Positions 35,653 through 45,440 of a stretch of DNA of 64,000 nucleotides are shown one piece after another (the first letter of the stretch is position 1; each line of letters starts with the position of its first letter). The notes beneath the pieces are model-generated. The model worked only from the letters and a program-made list of their open reading frames with translations. It did not search any database and was not told the DNA's origin. The position numbers were made by a program, and so were the translations under genes. This DNA comes from Nostoc desertorum CM1-VF14. GTDB taxonomy: Bacteria > Cyanobacteriota > Cyanobacteriia > Cyanobacteriales > Nostocaceae. The stretch spans positions 38,086 through 102,085 of the forward strand of contig JAHHHR010000029.1 of assembly GCA_019359245.1 (NCBI GenBank), in the 5' to 3' direction.

Positions 35653-36366
35653 ATGCCTATTCTACAAATCGGTCAAACCAACATCCCCTACACCGTGCGC
35701 TACAGTAAACGTACCAAGCAGCAGCGCATCGTTGTCACCTCTGAAGCAGTGGAAGTAGTTGCACCACCTGATACTCCTGTAGAAAAAATCACTGCTTTCC
35801 TCGACAGCAAACGTCGCTGGCTATTCAATGCAGTTGAAGATTGTCGCTTGAAGCATTCACCCGAACTCCCTCAGCGTTACGTGGGTGGGGCAAGAGTAAT
35901 GTACCGAGGTCGCCGTTTAATGTTGCAGGTAGAGTCAGCCGATGTAGAACAAGTGACTATCGTTTGCAGAAGTCGCTTTTATGTTCAAGTACCGCATCAG
36001 TTGGCTGGGCATGAAAGAGAAGATGCTATTGAGCAAGCACTAACTAATTGGAAACGCGATCGCGCTTGGCAGGATATTCAGCACTTCACCAAAGTTTATG
36101 CCCGTAAGTTGGGTGTTCAGTTACCACCTATCAAGCTTTCAGAGCAAAAGCGAGTTTGGGGAACCTGCGGAAAAGATGGAGTGATCCGCATCAATTGGCA
36201 GTTAGTTGATGCGCCTTTGTCAGTCTTGGAATATGTGGTAGCACATGAAATTGTTCACTTGCTGTACCGCAATCATGGTGATGGGTTCTGGCAAGCCCTC
36301 TCATGCGTTATGCCGGACTGGAGGATTCGGAAGGGGCAACTAGCAACTTGGGAAGGCCGGGTGTGA
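35653..36366 (+). CDS. YgjP-type metal-dependent hydrolase (SprT/M48-like), restriction-linked
   Basis: 237 residues from ATG 35653 (MPILQIGQTNIPYTVRYSKR). The zinc-metalloprotease signature is AHEIVHLLYRNHGDGFW (HExxH plus a third ligand His). Other family marks: YSKRTKQQRIVV, QKRVWGTCGKDGVIRINWQL and a C-terminal MPDW. The family (PF01863) is often found directly after hsdR. It may process or regulate the restriction complex; that role is inferred from gene order. Confidence 0.8.
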   Translation: MPILQIGQTNIPYTVRYSKRTKQQRIVVTSEAVEVVAPPDTPVEKITAFLDSKRRWLFNAVEDCRLKHSPELPQRYVGGARVMYRGRRLMLQVESADVEQVTIVCRSRFYVQVPHQLAGHEREDAIEQALTNWKRDRAWQDIQHFTKVYARKLGVQLPPIKLSEQKRVWGTCGKDGVIRINWQLVDAPLSVLEYVVAHEIVHLLYRNHGDGFWQALSCVMPDWRIRKGQLATWEGRV

Positions 36367-36387
36367 GCGAACCGACCGAAATAATAC

Positions 36388-38379
36388 TTAACTATCAGGA
36401 AGAATGACTTGTTGAGCTTGTACAGCACTGTTACTACGAACATTGCTAACTATTTCGTCTGCACTTGTATTACTTATAGTAAGCTTTGTTCTTTCTAATT
36501 CAAGTTTTTCGTATAAAAATCTATGCTTTAATTCAAATTCAGCAAATATTTCGCTCCATTTCTTTACATAAATTTTGTAATTATCGACAGAGTATACAAG
36601 CGATTTTTCACCATGATGTTTCGAGTTTTTTATTTCTCTGTCAATGTAACCACTTTGATCAAAATCATTTCCAATTAAATAAAATTCCCATGTCATATTA
36701 CTGGCATTAAATTCATTTTGTTCTAGAATTACATTCATATATTTTTTTACCTGTTCAAGTTCTTTTGAACCTAGTTTTATTTTGGGGCTTTTTAACTCTA
36801 CCACTACATTATTTATAAAAAAATCATTTAAAAGTTGACGCACCATAAATATATCCATTTCTTTATTTTTATCATAATGATCAATAGAAACTTCATTTGT
36901 TTCTCCGGTCAAATGATAAATATACCTGCGTAAAGCTGTTTCAAATTTTTGTTCTGCGGCAGTGACAAGATGATATTGCTCCCCAAGTATCCAATAATGG
37001 TTTTCAATAAATTTTTGAATATGATCTCGCTCATTAGCATTTAATTCTTTATTGAATACTAAATTTTTTAATTCTTCAATTGCCTTATATCTATCCTCTA
37101 TTAATCTTACTGTTCTAATAATATTAGATAGTTTAGTAACTTTTAATGATTGAGATAAATGCTCTAATTCATCCGATTCTAATGTTGTAATTTCTCCTAA
37201 AACTTCAATTAATCTATCTCTTTCTTCTGAATCAAGTATTAAATTTAAAAAGTGTATCAATATTTTTTTTTGCTCTAGATTAAGAGAAACGAAAATTTTA
37301 GGTTCAACTTGATATAATTCTTTAATAAAGCCTTCAAGTTCAGTTTTTCTATACTTATCCCAAATATTATTTGTATTAAAAGCTGGAAAAGCACCACTTT
37401 TCTCAAAAGATTCTATTACCTGATTTGAACTATTTTTAAGAAAAAGCTTTCTTTTATTTTTAAGATACTGATTGATAAAAGCTATTAATTTATAGAAAAC
37501 AATTCCGTCTTCACTCTGTTTTTGCAGAGAAGTAGTGAAAGGAAAAAAATGCTCTTTGTCAAAAAAGCTACTTTTTATAAAAATACTATGAGAAAAATTA
37601 TCTCCTTTCTTGTTTAATGTTGTTGTTTCTGTATATTTTTCATCACCATTAGTATTGATTAAGTAATATCTAGAATATTCTCTATTTAAGTTCTCCTTCC
37701 ATTGAATAAATTTTATCGAAAATGAATATCTATCAATTTCATTTTTAATTTCTTGAGAATTCTTAATAAAATTATTTTTATAATCAAGTTTTAAATCATT
37801 AATTTTAATTATAAAATTTTTTTCTGAGTTTAATTCTAGGAACCAACTGAATTCTTTATATAGAAAATCTTGAATATCTTTTTCAAAAGTTTCAGAATCA
37901 ACACTATGAATTCCCTCAAAATAAACGCTTGTTCCTGTTGGGTTTAATGTCTCTTCTACGTTTGAAACAGTATACCTATCCAAATTTTCAGAGGTAATAC
38001 CAATATTATATTTGTAATTTTTGCCTGAAGATTCATAAACAGTTTCCCATGTTGCTGAAATAGCAAAATTAAAAAAAGTCAGTCTACCTATTCCGTCTTT
38101 ACCGTGAATTGACGATGAATTTCTTGTTTCACTAGAATGATTAACTTTATTAGATTCAAAAATAGGTTGGAATTTAAAAGTATCAGTAATTCCAGTTCCA
38201 TTATCTACAATTTTTATTTTTGTTATTTGTCCGGCATTATCGTAAACTATAACTAATTGAATCTGTGTAGCTTTAGCATCAAATCCGTTCCATATATATC
38301 CAGCAATAGATGATAAATAGTTATGATGTTTTTTAAGAGCTTGTATAATTCCAATTGAAGTAATTTGTATATTTTTCAT
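36388..38379 (-). CDS. GHKL ATPase fused to a Shedu-like (DUF4263) nuclease domain
   Basis: 663 residues, AT-rich. Residues 15-200 are a GHKL (Hsp90/MutL-type) ATPase: N-box IAGYIWNGFDAKA (Asn31), G1 KIVDNGTGI (59-64), G2 GKDGIGRL (93-98). Where related proteins carry the catalytic Glu of the N-box, this one has Gly27 (AGYIWN). Residues 200-450 are helical linker. Residues about 464-630 resemble the DUF4263 domain of Shedu: FIENHYWILGEQYHLV, KNKEMDIFMV and NNVVVELKSPKIKLGSKELE, a PD-(D/E)xK core (D...ExK). It converges on the restriction operon, 20 bp from its end. A sensor-nuclease defence role is inferred. Confidence 0.7.
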   Translation of the reverse strand: MKNIQITSIGIIQALKKHHNYLSSIAGYIWNGFDAKATQIQLVIVYDNAGQITKIKIVDNGTGITDTFKFQPIFESNKVNHSSETRNSSSIHGKDGIGRLTFFNFAISATWETVYESSGKNYKYNIGITSENLDRYTVSNVEETLNPTGTSVYFEGIHSVDSETFEKDIQDFLYKEFSWFLELNSEKNFIIKINDLKLDYKNNFIKNSQEIKNEIDRYSFSIKFIQWKENLNREYSRYYLINTNGDEKYTETTTLNKKGDNFSHSIFIKSSFFDKEHFFPFTTSLQKQSEDGIVFYKLIAFINQYLKNKRKLFLKNSSNQVIESFEKSGAFPAFNTNNIWDKYRKTELEGFIKELYQVEPKIFVSLNLEQKKILIHFLNLILDSEERDRLIEVLGEITTLESDELEHLSQSLKVTKLSNIIRTVRLIEDRYKAIEELKNLVFNKELNANERDHIQKFIENHYWILGEQYHLVTAAEQKFETALRRYIYHLTGETNEVSIDHYDKNKEMDIFMVRQLLNDFFINNVVVELKSPKIKLGSKELEQVKKYMNVILEQNEFNASNMTWEFYLIGNDFDQSGYIDREIKNSKHHGEKSLVYSVDNYKIYVKKWSEIFAEFELKHRFLYEKLELERTKLTISNTSADEIVSNVRSNSAVQAQQVILPDS

Positions 38380-38628
38380 AAGATATAATAATCGAGAATT
38401 TAACAGTGGTAGTTGTTTTGCCTCTAGTAAAAAAATAAATATAGACAGATTATTTTTCTGTTAAATTTAATTAAAGATGAAAAATATTTAAATCTAAATT
38501 TTTCAAGTAGTAAGGTACTAAAGATAAATTAGATAAAAATACATTCGTGTTACCTTGCTAGAGCGCGTTCTTCTGTTAAAACATCGTACTTCAAGTACAA
38601 ACTCATTGTCACGTAAAAACTTAAAATT

Positions 38629-40374
38629 TCAAGTAATACTTGGCTGCGTGGGCGTTAAATCAATGTAGAGAGTCTGATATTCCACCCCCTCAAACGAAAG
38701 GCTCCGCGCCAGATACAGCCCCAAAGCCTTGAGATCCCTGGCGACCACTTCCATCGCGGCGATACCACCGCCCTCAATGGATTCCACAAAATCCTCACGA
38801 GAGCTAAACGGAAAGTCGCCAGTTTGCCAAAGCCCTAGACGATTTGCGTATGAGAGATTTGAGACAATAGTAGCACCAGTAGCAGAAACGTAGACAACCC
38901 GTGCTTGCGGTAATGCGTTTTGCAACCGCAGCCCAACAATGCCTTGCTGGGATGCTGCAACCATACCGAGTTTGCCCTCTTGTGCCATTGCATTGCCCAT
39001 TGCGTGACATTCGTCAAAAGCGATCACTCCCTCAAAGTTCTTACCTGCCCATTCAAAAATTTGCTTGAGCCGACTTTTGCCGTTCTTTTGAGAACGCAGA
39101 GTTGAGTATGTGCAGAATAGGATGCCTTGGGTGAAGGGAATTGGATCGCCAAGTTTGATGTTGCTCAGGTCGATGATATCGCGCTCAGTACCACCCAGCG
39201 CACACCAATCTCTACGTGCATCTTCAATTAGGGCAGAACTCTTTGATACCCAGATTGCTTTTCTTCGTTCCTGACACCAGTTGTCGAGGATGATTCCTGC
39301 ACATTGTCTTCCTTTCCCCGCACCCGTCCCATCGCCAAGAAACCAGCCACGCCGAAATTTTACGGCATTTTCTTCGCCAGTTGCCGCAACAGTCACGTTA
39401 TCCCATGAATCATCCACAATATAAGACCCAGACAGAAATTCACAGTGGGCAAAACCAGCGTAAATAACGCTTTCAAGCTGTGCCTCTGACAACAAGCCTT
39501 GTGTGAGAATATTCCGTGGGAGATGCGGTTTATAGGTTGGTGCTGGTGGTGAGACAAGTGCTAGGGCTGCACTTTCGCAAAGCAGCGAGGGATGGGGTAA
39601 AGCGTCCTTGATTCGGATTCGCTGTGGGCGATATGTTTCGTATAGGGTGTCTTTCAAACCCTCACTAGCCGTCCACTCGATAACCTCATATTCCAGCACT
39701 ACTACGTCGTCTGGAAGAGAGAAAACTGTTTCTGGTTGTGCAACTATAATACGTTTTGGCAATTGAACAACTTTTGCCTTCGCAGTAGCTTTGATCTCTG
39801 AGCGTTCCCACGAAGATCGCTGTGGCAACTGCTGAATCAGTGCCAGTATTTCAGGCAGATTTAAAGTTTCAGTAATGCAAGGTATTTCGCTGGAGTCAGC
39901 CGGAACTTTGTCGATCACTGTAATCCGAGTGTCGATAGTTGTCCCATGTTTTGAGTACACCTTGCCGTTAACCCCGACTGACATTAAAACTCGTGCTTCT
40001 GAGTGCCACCTAACAAAAGTCTCTCGCCAGCTTGGGTTAGCCGGAGAGAACCAGTTGGCTGTAATTGTTACCAGCCGTCCACCGTCAGCCAGTCTTTGCA
40101 ATGCCGAGTTGATGTGGCTCTTAGTTGCGTCGGGATTGCGACTGTTGATTTTGGGAGATGCGGAGAAAGGTGGATTCATCAGCACAACTGAGGGCTGAGT
40201 TTGCCCTGCCAGATAGTCGTTAATCTGTTCCGCGTTTACTGAGAATAGTGGAGTGCCAGGGAATAATCGCCGCAGAATCTTCTCTCTATCGGGTGCAAGC
40301 TCGTTGAGCATCAGACTTGCACTGTGCAGTTTAGCCATTTGTGCCAATAGACCAGTTCCGGCACTTGGCTCCAG
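38629..40374 (-). pseudogene. Middle part of a DNA methyltransferase/strawberry-notch helicase
   Basis: The frame starts at the codons for LEPSAGTGLLAQMAK (AdoMet motif I) and reads VVLMNPPFSASPK (motif IV), then a strawberry-notch-type motor with GDGTGAGKGRQCAG (Walker A), GVIAFDECHAMGN (Walker B) and VVYVSATGAT (motif III). It stops after LYIDLTPTQPSIT, where the second helicase lobe should begin. Upstream the homology ends at 40374, at the edge of an inserted element; the N-terminal part continues at 45450. An internal Met at 40347 could start a product, but motif I would be lost. The C-terminal end is at 16788-17655. Confidence 0.8.
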
Positions 40375-40435
40375 AATTTTCTCTAAGGTTTTAAGTTCTT
40401 CTTGGCATTTGCTCCTGATTCAAAAAACATTAGAT

Positions 40436-41653
40436 CAGGACTTACGCATTGACAGGAATCTGGCTATGTGCATTCAAGCCCACTCTCTGTTCAAGATGTT
40501 CTAGTATGAAGTCACGAGCCACCTGAAGAGACAAATTCCTCTGGACTTCATACCAGTTTTCAATTAACTCCTCGGTTCGCATTAATTCTAGTTGTGTGAA
40601 GGCACGGATAGCACTAAAAAAGTGAGTTTTAATTGCCTCAGATGTCCTCACCATAAATAGCTCAATTCCACACACTTGTTTGATGGCTCGATGGTAACAT
40701 TCAATTCCCCAATGAATCGAATGTAATTCCTTAAACTCGATGAGAGAAATTAAAAATAGTGCATCTTTGTCAGGCGCATACATGACGTAATATCTGGGGG
40801 TTTCGTTTTTGAAACTTCTGCGAAATACTTTGACTTGCCCAAACTTTTTTAGATGCACGCATTTTACCGTTCTCTGGAATTTCTAGATTTTGAACTTGGG
40901 TATAATTTTTACCATCAACATAACATAAGCGATTCTTAGCTATCCCAGTTAAAAACTTTAATTCCTTGTTTTTAAAGAATTTTAGGTTTTTTCGACTTGA
41001 ATACCAAGCGTCAGTAGTTACAGCATGAGGCTTCAAACCCCACTCTAAAACCTCAGTAATCATTTCTCGTAAATAATCATTTTTTGTTTGACCATCATGT
41101 TTGTTATAAATGCGATAATTTACAGGTACAGACTTACCTGATAAATCCGTGTAATACAAGGTGATTAGCTGAATCCCTTTAACTGTACGATGATGTCTTC
41201 CAGAATAAATATAACCGAGTAATTCTGTAAGTTTTGGGTTACTATGAGGCTTGTCAATTACTGTATCATCTGCACTTAATGTGCCATCTACTAAATTGAT
41301 ATATGGCTTGACTTCATCAAATAAATCCCTTGGTTCATATCGCTCACGCAGCAAAAATCTGTTCACACTATCATGTGACAAATCTTCCATGATATCTGCT
41401 AAACGTGTGCAGCCTGGATATTTTGATTCTGCCAGTAGAAACAGAGTATAAGTGTTCAGATCACACTTGGCGGTCGATGGCTTGGTTGTCGCTCTGATTG
41501 CCCATATCCTCAATAGAGACAGTGTAAATTATCCGTCTTTCCAGTCCCCTCCTGACTAGCGGTAAGCGAAGCCATGCCGTCAGGCTTATCGCCTATTCTT
41601 TTCCGATTTCCCATACTGCATTTATTGTCTTTTTTGTCAATGCGTAAGTTCTG
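40436..41653 (-). mobile_element. IS element, 1218 bp, IS4/IS701-like, TSD TAGAT
   Basis: Terminal inverted repeats CAG(G/A)ACTTACGCATTGACA at 40436-40454 and 41635-41653, with the direct repeat TAGAT on both outer sides. The insertion is therefore complete and probably recent. It lies inside the recombinase element. Confidence 0.9.
40442..41513 (-). pseudogene. IS4/IS701-like DDE transposase, split by a frameshift
   Basis: The first part (41513 down to about 40850) has NLVDGTLSADDTVIDKPHS and VTTDAWYSSRKNLKFF; the second (40858 down to 40442) has IHWGIECYHRAIKQVCGIEL. Together they supply D, D and E of the catalytic triad. The frame changes from first to second by +1 (or -2) near 40848, at a run of six A (CTAAAAAAGTTTGG). 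RNA polymerase slippage on the A6 run, losing one A, would give the full-length product of about 355 residues; otherwise the gene is dead. Confidence 0.75.
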
Positions 41654-41853
41654 TAGATATTGTGAAATATTTTTAAGTCTTTTTACCCAAGTGGCTCTTA
41701 ACTCATTAGATGAGAACTTTGAAGGTATTTTAACCGACAACTCTAATGTCGGGCGATCGCTCAATTTAGAAATTGACAACAAACTAAAGGTTTGAGTACA
41801 GAGGCCAAACTGTACTCAGCAATGCCAATCTTATATAAATAAGGAGACTTAGC

Positions 41854-43728
41854 CTAAAACTTAAAACGGCTGGCTGTTTCAAATGGCTTAGGGTAAACAA
41901 TCTCTCGCTGTGCCCAAGAGTAGGCGAATGCTTGCTCATACTCCCAGCCTAGCCAGCGTAAAATTCCAGCGCCACCCTGATCCGCAAACATAACAGCCGC
42001 AGTTTTTCGGAGTGTATTGCAATCGCAATGAGATCCTAAAAGGCGTAAAGAAGCTTGGTAGATAATTTGCTGAATAAAGGCTTGGCTGGCTCGTGTTGTA
42101 CGGTGAGCTGATTTTGAAGTCAGAATTAAATATCGATTATGGTAATTTTTAAGCATCTGTTGCCGTTGAGCCTCAACCCGTTCTAAGAGGGGCTTGAGCC
42201 AAGAGGAGGCAATCTCCGGGAAGTCTAAGTGAGTGCTAGGACGACCTGGGGTTCGACTGCCTCGTGAAGGTTTGGGTCTAGGTACGATAATGTAGTAAGC
42301 ATCTGGAAGACTCAGAGGTATAATGTTTTTTTGTAAAGAAAGCACAGTCGGGATTTCAGCATGTTGAAGTTCCCAAACTGAAAGTGCATGAAAGATAATT
42401 AGATATAAAACAAAGGCTTCTAATGGTTCTGCATTAGGAGCAGATATATACTTACACAACTGCGGAATTATTTCTAGTGGGTAATGTTTGATAGTTGGGG
42501 GTAGTGCTGGAACTTTATGCTTGACGGGATTTATCAGCGTCAACCTATTGTTTAAAGCCCATTCAAAGAAAACAAATAATTTACTACAGTGCTGACGAAT
42601 AGTATTGTGACTGTACCGACTGGCTTGGGTAAAGCAATGGAGAGAAGAACAACCCAAACAAACTTCAGGTGGCTGACGCTGATGTGGGTCAAAATCAACT
42701 GCTTTTTGGCATATCGAACATTTCCATTGCCAGTAGAGGGTCAACAGATAGTTGCTGATAAAAGACGGCTGGACTTGCTCTGGAGAATAAATGGCAAACT
42801 TAAAACTCCATGTCCAAAATGCAGCAATAACTTCCATGTGGTCACGCACGGTTGCTGGTGTAGTTTTCTTTTCCCAAAGCCAGCTAACGTAGAGTTGCAA
42901 CAATGGTTGAATACCAATGGGAGCAGTGTTAAGTGGTTGTAGCGCGTTGCGCCTGAGAATATAGCTTTCTCGACTTTCAAGTTTACCTTGTACAGCTAGC
43001 AAATGCCCGAGTTCCAACAAGCTTGATCTAATACTCTTGGGTATCGCCCGGTTTGTTGCTTCTAATTGTGGAAGATTTTCTTCAATTGCCTCCCAAGTTA
43101 ACGGATTAGGAAGATAACGCTGTTGTAAAAAACGACCAAAACGTCGAAATTTTTGATTGATTTTTTGTGATACAGAACTCCAATCAATCGTACTAACCAA
43201 CAGATCAAATAAAGCTTTATTGTATGGATAAGGCGTACTAAAATTTATCACATAAACTGTTAATGATTTTTTAGCAAGCTCATTGTGATAGCAATATTTA
43301 CATAAATTTTTAGCCTTATTGATGATTACCTTAGATTGACCACATTGCGTACAGGGTTTAACTCCATTGCGCTCCTTATATGAACAAGCCAGGCAGATAT
43401 CCCGTTGTAGTTGACAAGAAATTCTAAGTTGACCGCAAACAGAACACTCAACTTTACCTAATTGTGCTTTACCCTGCTTGCGGAGGCTATAAGAAACAAT
43501 ATCTTTGCAAACTTTACAAAACCAGTTTTTTTCATCATATATAGATTTGATTTGAGAGCAGCGACTACAGGCTGCTACAGGTCTTGATAACTTTTTGATA
43601 CAACGGGGACATAAGCCAGTTGTTGATGAAACTTGATTTTTGACCATGCCACAATGTTTGCAAACAGATTTGGTTTCTCGTTTGTAACAAGAGTGACAAA
43701 TGTCTAGTGTAAACTGAACCATTTGCAC
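41854..43728 (-). CDS. Zinc-finger tyrosine-recombinase-like protein (Tn554 TnpB-like by size and place)
   Basis: 624 residues. Residues 8-145 carry nine CxxC pairs (CHSC, CKHC, CPRC, CSRC, CKVC, CSVC, CLAC, CTQC, CKYC); CSIC and CLGC lie near 340-370. Residues about 275-330 resemble a SAM-like core-binding domain; residues 390-620 resemble a degraded tyrosine-recombinase catalytic domain: CNTLRKTAAVMFADQGG keeps the box II Arg, and LGWEYEQAFAYSWA keeps a possible Tyr, but the box I Arg and both box II His are not evident. It may bind the ends and assist the active recombinase encoded upstream. It starts 40 bp after the regulator gene. Confidence 0.65.
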   Translation of the reverse strand: MQMVQFTLDICHSCYKRETKSVCKHCGMVKNQVSSTTGLCPRCIKKLSRPVAACSRCSQIKSIYDEKNWFCKVCKDIVSYSLRKQGKAQLGKVECSVCGQLRISCQLQRDICLACSYKERNGVKPCTQCGQSKVIINKAKNLCKYCYHNELAKKSLTVYVINFSTPYPYNKALFDLLVSTIDWSSVSQKINQKFRRFGRFLQQRYLPNPLTWEAIEENLPQLEATNRAIPKSIRSSLLELGHLLAVQGKLESRESYILRRNALQPLNTAPIGIQPLLQLYVSWLWEKKTTPATVRDHMEVIAAFWTWSFKFAIYSPEQVQPSFISNYLLTLYWQWKCSICQKAVDFDPHQRQPPEVCLGCSSLHCFTQASRYSHNTIRQHCSKLFVFFEWALNNRLTLINPVKHKVPALPPTIKHYPLEIIPQLCKYISAPNAEPLEAFVLYLIIFHALSVWELQHAEIPTVLSLQKNIIPLSLPDAYYIIVPRPKPSRGSRTPGRPSTHLDFPEIASSWLKPLLERVEAQRQQMLKNYHNRYLILTSKSAHRTTRASQAFIQQIIYQASLRLLGSHCDCNTLRKTAAVMFADQGGAGILRWLGWEYEQAFAYSWAQREIVYPKPFETASRFKF

Positions 43729-43767
43729 AACAAGCCAGATATACGTAGTAGAGTTCAGACATTTTCA

Positions 43768-44142
43768 TTACCCATTTGTTCCTTGGTTAGGAAATTGATG
43801 CGGATCAGGGAAAATACTCTCCTGTTTTTCTGGTTGCTTCTTATCTCCATAAAGCCGAGATGGTTTGTGATTAGAAGCTTTGCTTTGCTTTGTAAGTTCT
43901 TTAGGTGAGTCTGGAAGTACATCAAAAAAATCACTGACTTTACAGTCTAAAGCGTTACAAAGTGCCTGAATTGTTTGTATTCTTAATGCACTAGGTTTTC
44001 CATTAATTAAGGCAGAAACTGCCTGCAAGGAAAGTTGAACTCCAGCTTTAGAAGCAAGTAGTGCCTGAAGTTCTGATGGACGGTAAATATCTCGTTCAAT
44101 AGCTAGCCACTTCTTCAGGTTCCACACGATAGGCATGAGCAT
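43768..44142 (-). CDS. XRE-family regulator within the recombinase element
   Basis: 124 residues. Residues 10-70 form a Cro/CI-type helix-turn-helix (QLSLQAVSALINGKPSALRI, TIQALCNALDCKVSDFFDV). The tail is basic and disordered. It starts 5 bp after the tyrosine recombinase stop, so the genes are co-transcribed. It could control excision or integration timing, or be a recombination accessory factor. Confidence 0.8.
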   Translation of the reverse strand: MLMPIVWNLKKWLAIERDIYRPSELQALLASKAGVQLSLQAVSALINGKPSALRIQTIQALCNALDCKVSDFFDVLPDSPKELTKQSKASNHKPSRLYGDKKQPEKQESIFPDPHQFPNQGTNG

Positions 44143-44147
44143 TCTCC

Positions 44148-45299
44148 TTATGCGTTAGTTGTATTAGGTATCAAATTTTTAACAATACTATCGATAACTC
44201 GGTCGTAGTACGAGCGACTATGTTTGACATAGCAGTGGAGAGTACTTGGATTTTTATGTCCCATCATGTCCATCAGCACCCAGATTTTATCGGGATTCTG
44301 TTCCATAAAGTTAGTGGCAAAGGACTTACGTAAGCTATGCCAGGCTAAGGAATGAGGTAATTCCAATCCTGCTTTTCTCGCTTCACAGACAATTACATGC
44401 AATGAGCGCCACATTGCTTGATATGAGATCCGCTCTCCACTTTCCGATAGAAATAGGGCTGGATTTGATTTAGCATTAGCAAAGTTGGGTCGAATTTGCT
44501 CTTCATAAACATGCAGAGTTGCTTGAGCAAGAGGTGTAAAAATCGTTTTCCGAATGCGTTTACCGGAACCTTTTACTCCCTTTCCGTGGCGTGTTTGAAT
44601 GCAATTATGTTCGTAGAAAATGTCACGGTGGGGTTTGAGCGCATCTAAATTGAGAATCTCGTTAGCTCGCAAACCGCTTTCTCCTGCCAATACAATCATC
44701 GTGTAATCTCGTGAGGCAGTAAGCTTTTTGGGATTGTGACTGATATATTCTTTCCGGATGAAATCGTAGAACTGAGTCAGCTGCTTACCTGTAAGGACAA
44801 AGCCTTCATCTTCAGGGTCAAGGATATGTACAGGGTAATCATACTCTTTGACTGGCTGCTCAATACGACCGTATTTGGTAATAATAAGTTGTACTTCATT
44901 GCCTGGAATGTACGGATTATCCAGTACATATTGAAATAACCGTCGCAGTTTACCTAAATATGTATTAACTGTGCGTGGTTTAAATTCTGACGTAATTAAT
45001 CCTTTACTGAACTCAATAATCCGTTGTCGCCCAAGTACTGGTGTCATGGCTTCCCAAATCATCAGCGACCTTTCGCCATCGGGATGTTGATCATCCTGAA
45101 CCATGAAACCTTCAAACCATCCCTTCAAAAATTGCTGCTCGGAATCTATTGTCCGCTTGCTATGATTACGTGTTACGTGTGTGTCTAAGTATCCTTGAAG
45201 GATGGCATGGTGGTCTGCCAATTTTTCGCTTAGAGGGATACAGGCAGAAGTTATTTCAGTTCGGTGTACGACAACGAGGTTTGGACGTTTCATACCCAA
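44148..45299 (-). CDS. Tyrosine recombinase/integrase of the inserted element
   Basis: 383 residues. The N-terminal core-binding domain covers 25-140. The catalytic domain has Arg in LAGESGLRANEILNL (box I), HSLAWHSLRKSFATNF (His-x-x-Arg), MMGHKNPSTLHCYVKHS (His and nucleophile Tyr). All catalytic residues are present, so it is probably active. It is the first gene after the element's right edge at 45449 and heads the operon with the regulator and zinc-finger protein. Confidence 0.88.
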   Translation of the reverse strand: MGMKRPNLVVVHRTEITSACIPLSEKLADHHAILQGYLDTHVTRNHSKRTIDSEQQFLKGWFEGFMVQDDQHPDGERSLMIWEAMTPVLGRQRIIEFSKGLITSEFKPRTVNTYLGKLRRLFQYVLDNPYIPGNEVQLIITKYGRIEQPVKEYDYPVHILDPEDEGFVLTGKQLTQFYDFIRKEYISHNPKKLTASRDYTMIVLAGESGLRANEILNLDALKPHRDIFYEHNCIQTRHGKGVKGSGKRIRKTIFTPLAQATLHVYEEQIRPNFANAKSNPALFLSESGERISYQAMWRSLHVIVCEARKAGLELPHSLAWHSLRKSFATNFMEQNPDKIWVLMDMMGHKNPSTLHCYVKHSRSYYDRVIDSIVKNLIPNTTNA

Positions 45300-45440
45300 C
45301 CTCTAACTTAAACTATAACTTTATTATATAAATTTATTCTTGATTAAATCAAGCAGAACTTAATTTAACTCCCAGATACCTTATTAAATCAGGTTATAAC
45401 TTGAGTATCTTAATTAAGATGGAATATCAAAAACGTGGGA

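Larger units (their letters stand above)
40383..41782 (-). pseudogene. Small gene of the recombinase element, interrupted by the IS
   Basis: Removing the IS and one TAGAT copy rejoins SKFSSNELRATWVKRLKNIS-QY to LMFFESGANAKKNLKP and a TAG at 40383-40385: a 58-residue frame from a TTG at 41782. It follows the 624-residue gene by about 70 bp on the same strand. It could be a fourth small gene of the element or just its end region; coding is uncertain because there is no ATG. Confidence 0.35.
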
